Part shown: one piece after another, positions 55,201-64,000 of the stretch
How positions within the stretch are numbered: position 1 is the stretch's first letter
How the letters are laid out: each line of letters opens with the position of its first letter
Assembly: GCF_029867415.1 (NCBI RefSeq)
Contig: NW_026705763.1
Span: forward strand, 1-64,000
DNA from: Vicia villosa
Lineage: Eukaryota > Streptophyta > Magnoliopsida > Fabales > Fabaceae
Reading direction: 5' to 3'
DNA: 64,000 bases
The notes under the pieces: model-generated
Seen by the model: only the letters and a program-made list of their open reading frames with translations
What the model was told of the DNA's origin: nothing
The model's database searches: none
Program-made: the position numbers and the translations under genes

Positions 55201-55740
55201 GATAAGAGTGTGTCTTGCTTATCCCTCGTGCGGGAGCCCCAAGCAATTTCCACATATGTGCAAGAGATGATTATCACTTCGGCTTGCATGTCCAGCATTA
55301 GGAGTGAGAGTGGATGATCCTTGCATTTCTTGATATCAGGAATTAGGCACAAACCAACAACATCTGAATCAGTGGAGTCACGACTTTTTTATGGATTTCA
55401 ATCTTTTCTCCAAGAGGTGAAACCTTTTGTCAAATTCAATACTCGGAAACTTGAAGACTTCAATGATGTGAATTCTCCTCACCAAGAATAGGAATCTCAA
55501 CACTACTTCAAACATTCTGATTCATAAGACCTTCTCATGGATGAGATTAACATTGACATTCGGCCTCTGAGGAACTTGTCTCAATTCTTCTTGTCAACCC
55601 CACGAAGTGGTTCCATTGTTAACTTTCAAGCACATAGCGGTGAGAAGTCAATTTTGTTGCTGAAGTCAGAATCTGAGTAGAAAGGGCCCCATATGCTTTT
55701 GAGAGAAACATGAAATGCATGATAGTATGGATGCATGTTT
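52237..55740 (-). other. Array middle: end of unit 1 and internal 5' region of unit 2
   Basis: Continuous internal sequence through the unit border at 52748/52749. About 52290-52530 matches the Ogre 3' region. A 174-codon minus-strand ORF (52491-53015) has no recognised domain and is not kept in the other units. The rest duplicates 41652-44640. Confidence 0.75.
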
Positions 55741-55747
55741 CATTTAT

Positions 55748-55904
55748 GGAGAATCCTAAAGTCTTTTCACACTTTCCTTTTTCTTTTTTCTTTTGGAATC
55801 CAAGCTTTGTTTTATATGGAGTATATTTTCTTTTCTTTTTTCTGCTTTTCTATTTCCTTTTTCTTTTTTCTCTTTTTTTTTGGAAATAGACTTTAGGATC
55901 CCCC
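55748..55904 (-). promoter_or_regulatory. Array unit 2 leader stem-loop
   Basis: Arms 55889-55904 and 55748-55763, identical in sequence to unit 1. Confidence 0.6.
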
Positions 55905-56666
55905 ATAAATGAAGTGGATAAAGCAATGATGTTATGCAATGCAAAAGCATGGGATCAAGGTCCATATAATCTTAGCAGCATCTGTACAATCCTCTGAATA
56001 ACTGATGTGAAACCTCTATACAGGCCAAATGTCACAGGATCAAAGGTTCGACGCCTTTTTCAATACCAGAATATCAAGCACTATGAGAACAGACCAAATA
56101 AAGGTCCAACCTCAACTCTGAAGAAGCAATGGTATGTAGGAGTCAAGGTTTCCTGTCCCACCCCAGTCTCACGGGTATGAAGTCTAGACACGGACAAGTG
56201 GTCCCTAATGGTCACTAGGGTCTACAGTTCCCATGGGGTACAAAGTGTTTGAGGCAACAAGCGTGCCAGACACAGTGTTCCATGAAAGAAACTCGCCCAG
56301 TTGTGGTACCCCATGTCGAGCTCGATCGTAGCAAGAGCCACGGGAGTCAACATGAGCATCCACGCTAATCCTATGTGTCACTGGCCTGGGTAGTGGGCCT
56401 TTTACCTCACAAAAACCCCCCACCTGCAAAACAAAGCAGAAAAATATGTGGTCCCCACGGGGACCCATAATATAGTCCAGATGCATGATGTGCAAGCAGA
56501 AACAAACATGATATGCAAGCAGGAAATAGACATGCAAACATATATGCAACATATAGACATAAAAGACAAATAAACACCCAGTAAAATAAAACAAACAAAG
56601 GCTAGGATCGACTCGCTAAGAATGGACCAGCACAGGTCTACCAACATCCCCAGCAGAGTCGCCAGC
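55905..56666 (-). other. Array unit 2 leader and primer site
   Basis: Non-coding leader as in unit 1; primer binding site at 56664-56647. Confidence 0.75.
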
Positions 56667-59600
56667 TGTCGCACGCTCGCGAAAAATGAACAGAGTCGCC
56701 ACCAATATATTTATGCCATAAGGGAAAGGAATATCAGAAAACCTAACAAAGGAAGGAACAGGGTCTTGCGACCAGAGAATCAAGGTACGGGAGTCGGTTA
56801 CGCGAGGGGAAGGTATTAGCACCCCTCGCGCCCATCGTACTCGATGGTATCCACCTATGTTTGTTTCTATCTAAAGGGTGTGTACTATGTCTATGTCTAC
56901 ATGCAAATGAATGCAAAAGAAATACGGGGAAAAGAAGGAAATATTTACAAATGTGCTCGTTCAAGCCCCGCGACTTGATGCCTACGTATCCTTTTCAGGA
57001 ATCAGAGCGCCGTAGTTCGGCTCCATAGTTTTTGTTTGTTTTTGTGTTTTTTAGTTGGGCGGAGTTAACGCTCGCGCTCTTGCATAAGGGATCGACCTAG
57101 GATGCAATAGAGCGGAGATAATAATGCCCTTAAGAAAGGAGAGAGAAGAGAGAGAGAGTTTGAGCGTTTCGAGGAAATCCCTAAAGCAAGGGAAACTCGA
57201 GTTGCTCTATGGTTTGTGTTTTTTAGAATTTGGGAACTTACGCCTGAATGGGACCCTTAAGCAAGGGAGATCCAAGCACTCAAACATTCCCTTAAGCAAG
57301 GGACGTTCAAGCTTCCATTCCCTTTTTAAGAATTTTCACTTTGATTATTAGTGTTTTAAGTATTTTCTTTGTATTTTTTATGGGGATTTTTATTCAAGCA
57401 TTTTTATATGTTTTAGGTGTTGAAAAGAAAAAAGAATGAAAGAGGGGAGACTAACCTATTTTCTAAGCCTAGTTGTTATTATTTATACAAAGGGAGTCTA
57501 AATCTAAAGTCATGGTAACGATTCTAAAAGGAGTATTAAAATGGTGTTAACAAAATAGGCCAAAAATATGGCCAAAAGCTAAGTAATAAAATAACACAAG
57601 AATCATACAAAATTTAGCACAAAAGCATATAAGAAACAAATCAAAATCAAAATCAAGTACAAAAATTAACCTAAACAAAAATACTACTATCGTTTTGTGA
57701 GTTTTTAATGAAGATAAAGACTTCTAATTAAGCAAAAGGAATTAGCCTAAACTACCATTTTTTATTGATTATTACCTATGTCAAAATTGTGTTGAAGTCT
57801 AAAAAAATATGGTAGAAAATTAGTATTTTTATTGTCTAAAGGAAATTAGTAAAAAACTAAGTAAAATCTAAATTCTAGTAAAAAAATGAAAACAGGGGTG
57901 TGAATTGAATCTGTGGTGGTGAATAGCAACAAGGGCGCTAGGCCCATTGAGGCAGGCCCAGGATATTACTATTTCTTGTAGTTTTTTATGGCAGAAGAGG
58001 GGGATGGGCCTAAAGGGGGTGTTACGCTAGCAAATTGGCCCAAGGGGTTTTTTATTCCGACTGATTCAGATTGAGGTTTTATTATTATTATTCAATTTTT
58101 TAACAATTCTAATATTGTTTTTTAAAAGAAGATAAGAAAATTAAAAAAATCAAAGAAGAAAAATGGAAAGAAACGGTGCGTTTTGGGCTATACGTATGTG
58201 ACCTTTGAGATCTCCTTTCAGATTCAACTCTCCTCCAACAATCTCTCTCGTGTGCGATTCCCGGCGGGCAACGCCGCCGTGGACCACCGCTTTCATTCTT
58301 TCAATCATCAAAGCCTAAACACGAATCTCATTCTATTTCTGATCCTAAACGCGAGTACGAGTCTAGGTTCTATTGAATCTCCTTCACTCAACCGAATCAA
58401 AGAAGGGAATCGGAAGCCCTAAAAGTTGAACTTCGAACATTCGAGCATGGATTCGCGAAATCAGAGCGTTAGGATCTACAAGAGAATGGAAGCACAAGGT
58501 TTAAGAGCTATAAGTGCATTTAAAGAACCTGTTTGAAGCGATTTGAGCTTCCGGCGCGGCGGCGGAGATTCCCGACCACCGCGAAACTCAGGTAATGACG
58601 CTATTCTCCCCTTTTATTCGCCTTGCGCTCTTTTCCTCTGCTATTCTTCTTCTTCTGTTCTGGAGATTTCTTTGTGTGTGTTTATTGTTGTACGAGAGTG
58701 AGGCTGAGAGATTGAGTAGGAGAACGTGGTTAAGCTCGCTCCATTAAATCTTCAACGAGAAGCTTTAATGGAGATTGAAGGTAAGAGCTCTGAGTGTAGG
58801 GTGAAGATGATTGAAAGGTTGCTGAGAATTGAGCGAGAGTGGTGAAGGTGAATGAAGCTCATGGCGTGTATTTGCAGTAGACGAATGAATGGTGAAGGTG
58901 AGAACTGAGCATGAGTTTGCAGAGAGTGAGAGTGATTGAGAGGTGTAGATGGAGAATGGAGTGGAGGAGGAATGGTGGTGAATGAGAAGTGTGGTGATTA
59001 TCTGTTTATATAGATTGAGGTTCCGAGATTCAGTTAGAGAGTGAGGATTGAGGGCCGTTAGATGATGATTTTCTGTTATGAACTTCAATGGTGAGATTTT
59101 GTTTCGGTTAGAGGCTGATTGGGTTAGTTATAAAGTTTGTTACTTCTATTTTTTCTGTTGGAGTTTGTTAAGTAACTGTTAGGAATTAGTTAGTTACTGA
59201 TAGGTTTGGTTGACTGTTGTGATTTGTTTGGATGTTAGTCAATGACAGGTTAGTTTTCATGATGCAGTGTGAAAGGCTTAGGCTGGTCTGAGTTGAATAT
59301 ATTATATGGTTTTGAAACTGACTTGGTGTTGAAATTTTGTGGCTTTCTCTGCTACTGTTAGTGATTCTTGGTAGTATTTGGGACCGGTTGTGATATTGCA
59401 TATGTGTTATTTGCAGGTCTAATATTGGTAGCAAAGAAGTGTAATGGGGGCAAAGTGGAGATCATGAAGGCAGCTTGGTAGATTTCGGATTGCAAGGCCG
59501 GTATCATTTGCAGATGGTGACAGGTTGATGGGCTGCAATGCACAAGACAGGGACTAGGTCGCGGAGAGGTATACGAAGGTTTCGGTACAGCCAGAAGTTG

Positions 59601-61256
59601 ACATGAAGGGCTGAGCTAAGACTGTTTTGAGGTAGTATTGGTTTTAAAGTATGGTGCTAATGGTTACATACTGTTTTTGAGTATTGATGGTAGGATTAGG
59701 ACTGTGATGGTTGATGTATGAGTTTATTATGACTAGTCGGATGTTAGAATGTTTTTTTTTTGGTTTTGTTGAATCAAGTTTGAAATGTACAGGGCTGGAT
59801 GTTTGGGATAACAGTTAGAAATAGTTTTCTTTTGAACTGTATGTTTATTGGATGAGAATAAATGGTTTGCTGTTTGTAAGTGGTTAACTACAGGTTTTTT
59901 CCTTTGTTTTCGATGCTGAACTGTGTATGGATTTCTACATTATGATTTTGATGTTGGTTTGAATTGGATTAGTAGTTGTTAGGATAGGTTCTGAACTGTT
60001 TGAAACTGTTAGTAGAATTTCTGATATGGTTTATTTGTTCTGCAGGTTCTGTAGGGGCTGCTCTTCTCACTTTCCTGTTCTATTGAGTTTTTTATCTGAA
60101 TGCTGCAGGTATTAGTGATAGTTAATTTGAACATGGATGTTTTGAATTGACAGCATGTGGCGTGTGTGATTTGAAATGAATGTGTATGAAATTGTTGCAG
60201 GGGCATTGTTGTATACTGATGAGGCCATATGTTTCAGGGTGACATCTCTTGGCGCATGGATTGTAAGACTATCATGGAAGACGCAAGTTATGCAAAGGAT
60301 TAAGCATGGTTTGGAGAACTTGAGACTTTCTTGGACGTGAATGAAAATGAAGGTCACCATTCAAGATGAAGAGAGATAGTTTTAGGAGGGACTAGAATAC
60401 ATGGAGTCAAAGTCAAGTATCTGAGGTCAATGGTCAACAGTTGACCAAAGTCAACTGTTGACCCAAAAAGTCAACTGCCAATTTTTGTAATTTTATTTTT
60501 TGTAACATATCTCCATGTTTGGAAGTAAATTTTGTAATGGATTTGGATTTTTGATATGAAGTGTAGTGTAATGAATTTGAGTTTGACTTATAATTGAACT
60601 TTGAATGAAGTTGGATGAAGCTTGCCTTCTTGTTTTGTTTTTTTCTTTAATTCAAAGATTCTATGGTCCTAGAGACTCCATTTTAACTATCTTGCTTCTT
60701 GTATATCAAGTGATCACGGTAGAGAACCTTCCTTGTTTGACTTTGACCCAAGAGTCTAAATCTTGCCACATACTCTCTAACCTTGAAATGATTCACAGGT
60801 TCCACCGTATTTCACCTAATTCTTGCACAAAATCCCAATTACACTATATATGTCCAAATTCTTGCATGAACCCCAATGTCAATGACTTATAGTTCCACTA
60901 ATGAGCAGTATCCTTTGAATCACCACAAAAAATAGGGAAATAAAACCCTTAATCATTGAATTTACTGAATATGGATGAAGAATAACTTTGAAGCTTGATG
61001 ATGGGGGGAAATTCACAATATCCATGAACCAGAACCCTAATTCCAATCACAGAAGAACCCGTTGAAACAAGTTTATCTAAAGTAGGAGTCTCAAACCAAT
61101 GAAACCCTAATTTACTAGAAGACCTCTGATCCCATGTTCCAAATAATTGATTAATGATGCATGATGAGTTAGATGACCTAATGGAAGGTATGTACATGAA
61201 TGCAAAGTCTAAAGCCAGTTAGAAATTAAAGGGTAGGACAAATTTGGGGTATGACA
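56667..61256 (-). repeat. Array LTR 2
   Basis: 4590 bp, nearly identical to LTR 1 with scattered single-base differences (for example near 45783/56880 and 45920/57020) and small indels. TATA box at 59012-59005, W-box cluster at 60421-60480. Confidence 0.92.
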
Positions 61257-61599
61257 GCTGCCCCTATTTAATCGTCTTATACCTGAAGGTGAGATTGGCG
61301 TTAGCCTTTCGAACATTCGAGGTGGAAGAAGATTAAATACCAAGACCAGAAATTTGTCCTGAAGAGAAGATGGTGTAAGTGTTATCCTTATTTTTGTTTT
61401 GATATTTGCTGGGGAAAGAGAATTTTTTTTCTTTTTTCTGGTGGAGAGTTTATGGTAAGGGGTTGAAATGGGGTAGCTTGTAACGTAGCCAAGGTGCCAA
61501 TACAAGGTTCTCAATGGAAATGATTGTTGTATGAAACTGTGGTTGGAAAATACGGGTTTGATGGAAAGGTAGGACCTACGATCCGTGACTCGAAACTAG

Positions 61600-62454
61600 G
61601 GTAAGGTCAACGGAACTACGACCCACAAGAATTGAAAAAGATGAAAATAAGGTCCACGGACCTACGATCCACAAGAAATAAAAAAGATGAGGATAAGGTC
61701 AACGGACCTACGATCCACAAGAATGAAAAAGATGGGGATAAGGTCAACGGACCTACGATCCACAATAAATGAAAAAGATGAGGATAAGGTCAACGGACCT
61801 ACGTTCCACAAGAAATGAAAAAGATGAGGATAAGGTCAACGGACCTACGATCCACAAGAATGAAAAAAATGGGGATAAGGTCAACGGACCTACGATCCAC
61901 AAGAATGAAAAAGATGTGGATAAGGTCAACGGACCTACGATCCACAAGAAATGAAAAAGATGAGGATAAGGTCAACGGACCTACGATCCACAAGAAATGA
62001 AAAAGATGAGGATAAGGTCAACGGACCTACGATCCACAAGAAATGAAAAAGATGAGGATAAGGTCAACGGACCTACGATCCACAAGAAATGAAAAAGATG
62101 AGGATAAGGTCAACGGACCTACGATCCACAAGAATGAAAAATATGGGGATAAGGTCAACGGACCTACGATCCACAAAAAATGAAAAAGATGAGGATAAGG
62201 TCAACGGACCTACGATCCACAAGAAATGAAAAAGATGAGGATAAGGTCAACGGACCTACGATCCACAAGAAATGAAAAAGATGAGGATAAGGTCAACGGA
62301 CCTACGATCCACAAGAATGAAAAATATGGGGATAAGGTCAACGGACCTACGATCCACAAAAAATGAAAAAGATGAGGATAAGGTCAACGGACCTACGATC
62401 CACAAGAAATGAAAAATATGAGGATAAGGTCAACGGACCTACGATCCATAACAA
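61600..62454 (-). repeat. 46-bp minisatellite, unit 2, about 18 copies
   Basis: Same repeat as in unit 1 with one extra copy. This accounts for essentially all of the 49-bp length difference between units. Confidence 0.92.
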
Positions 62455-64000
62455 TTGAAAGAAAGGATACACATCAACACTGGGGTTGGAGGACATCAAC
62501 GCTGAGGTTGGGGGACGTCAACACTGAGGTTGTGAAAGGAAAGGCGTCGACACTGAGGTCGAGGACATCAACACTGAGGTTGGGACGAGAAAAGATAAAC
62601 ATCAACACTGAGGTTGTGAATGACGATTGGCATCGACGCAGAGGTCGGCGAAGGAATGATAGGCATCAACACTGAGGTTGGACAAGGAAAGGATAGACAT
62701 CAACATTGAGGTTGGAAAAGAAAGGTATCGACACTGAGGTCAAGGGAAGAAAGAATTATTATCAACACTAAGGTTGGGGATTGGGGATTAGTTTTGAAAT
62801 GGTTTGCCAGAACGGAAGGCAAAGGATACACAACACGGGGGTTGGATCTAAAAGTTTTCCTGTTCGAGGGGAAAGGACCACGGAGACTAGTGACGACTAG
62901 ACTCGACCCAAAAGACATAATCACGAAGATGTTGATGCTTGCGAAGCATAAGAATTACATTAATCCCTCAGGCCAAAGGCGAGGTGTAACTCTTCAAGAG
63001 TGGCAATCGTTCGAATTACCACACACCAAGTATGGTTATTCAAACGATTGAAAAATGAGATGGGTTGAATGCCCACCCTCATTCGCACTCTAATTTGCAC
63101 GCAACATACGGGAAATAACTATCACAAGACTAGAGACGACTAGACTCGACAAGAAGGCGATAGTAACCACTGGGGATTACGGGAATATCGATGCTCACGA
63201 AGCATAAGAATTACATTAATCCCTCAGGCCAAAGGCGGGGTGTAACTCATCAAGAGCGGCAATCGTTCGAATTGCCACACACCAAGTATGGTTATTCAAA
63301 TGATTGAAAAATAAGGTGGGTTGAATGCCCACCCTCACTCACACTCTAATCTTCACGCAGCACACGGGAAATAACCTCGGAGACACGATTCTGACGAAAA
63401 AGGACAGGAGAGAGAAGATAAGATTTCTTTTGGGGATTGAGAATACCAGGTATTGGCACCATGGTTTGAGGAGAATTGTGATGTAGTAACAGATATCAAT
63501 CGGAGTTTGTAAGGATAACATTTTTTGTGGGGAAGTATCATCGTCTTGATTGAGTGCTGATTTGTATTATCTGGCTTATGCTTTGTATGCATGTTTGAAT
63601 TTTTCTATGGCGTAATGATCCGCTTTGACGGATATGCTACGCTTTTGAGGATGCAATGTTATATGCACTGAACACTATATGCAGAGTGCCAAATAAAGGC
63701 ATTAGTGAGGTAAACACCAGGGAGAATCCCCTTAGTGTTAAGGACCATGTGGAGGTGCCAAAAGATATTGGACTTTGACTTGTAAGGGCACACTCTTTGA
63801 CTTGAAGAATAATTTCTGACTTCTCACCACGTGCCACTGCTTGGAAGATTTTCAACTTGAGGAGATTCCCTCGACTCACCATGTTGGGGAGTATCCGAAT
63901 AAGGGCACCAGGTTGGAGAAATGGAACAACTCTCAGGAGAAATAAACTTCTATGCTTGGGGAGAGACCAAATTTCTAGGAGAAATAAACTCCTATGGTCG
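62455..64000 (-). other. Array unit 2 end and start of unit 3
   Basis: Repeats the unit 1 order: short minisatellite, 254-bp duplication and the Ogre-like 3' segment. The sequence then passes the unit border at 63894/63895 into a third copy cut by the window end. No gene is seen. Confidence 0.8.

Larger units (their letters stand above)
41652..64000 (-). mobile_element. LTR-sharing tandem array of non-autonomous Ogre-related elements
   Basis: Unit 1 is 41652-52748 (11,097 bp) and unit 2 is 52749-63894 (11,146 bp); unit 3 starts at 63895 and leaves the window. Each unit has, in plus order, an inner 5' region and leader, an LTR of 4.59 kb, and an inner 3' region. The only whole element (LTR, 6510-bp internal, LTR) is 45571-61256. 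Sequence outside both of its LTRs is again internal sequence of the same element, so LTRs are shared. No gag, pol or ORF1 domain is visible. The leader, primer site, polypurine tract and LTR ends match Ogre. The units are nearly identical but carry scattered substitutions. Confidence 0.9.

Noticed and set aside
52749..63894. Second 11.1-kb unit as a pure assembly duplicate
   Set aside because: The units differ by scattered substitutions and a minisatellite copy, which a duplicated contig segment would not show. Haplotype mixing cannot be fully excluded.

Overview
The window looks like plant nuclear DNA made almost wholly of nested repeats. The very large Ogre-type Ty3/gypsy elements, a Sirevirus-type Ty1/copia element and a plant LINE point to a legume, probably of the pea/vetch/lentil group (inference from element types). 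I see no host protein gene, tRNA or rRNA.\n\nLayout. 1-977: right end of a Sirevirus LTR, abutting (978-3751) the RT half of a LINE with two in-frame stops. 3943-15440: AT-rich DNA with a Helitron-like 3' terminus at 3943, locally duplicated blocks and a small GC-rich coding-like fragment (about 5483-5695). Nested in it is a 7.35-kb minus-strand Sirevirus (6748-14099) whose integrase is deleted. 15443-15600: a (TA)n tract. 15633-20364: an endogenous caulimovirid (plant pararetrovirus) with a movement protein, a second ORF and a coat protein. Part of it forms an inverted repeat with 1722-bp arms around a 21-bp spacer. 20365-41365: a complete 21.0-kb Ogre-type element with 4.27-kb LTRs inserted in the right viral arm, with target duplication AACGT. 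It carries ORF1, gag-protease, a predicted 248-bp intron and RT-RNaseH-integrase. 41371-41651: remainder of the right viral arm. 41652-64000: two full 11.1-kb tandem units, and the start of a third, of a minus-strand, non-coding, Ogre-related LTR element. Neighbouring units share LTRs, and both outer flanks are internal sequence.\n\nHow the parts relate. The Ogre element seems able to encode everything it needs. The tandem element has no recognisable proteins but keeps Ogre-like LTR ends, primer site, leader stem-loop, LTR hairpins and polypurine tract, so it was probably mobilised by Ogre proteins. LTR divergence by eye suggests the Sirevirus is oldest (about 20 differences in 1.5 kb) and the Ogre is very young (a handful in 4.27 kb). 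The left viral arm is a natural empty site for the Ogre insertion. Strongest leads: the LTR-sharing array, the viral palindrome, the breakpoint joining virus to array, and RNA-like stem-loops conserved between the coding and non-coding Ogre families.
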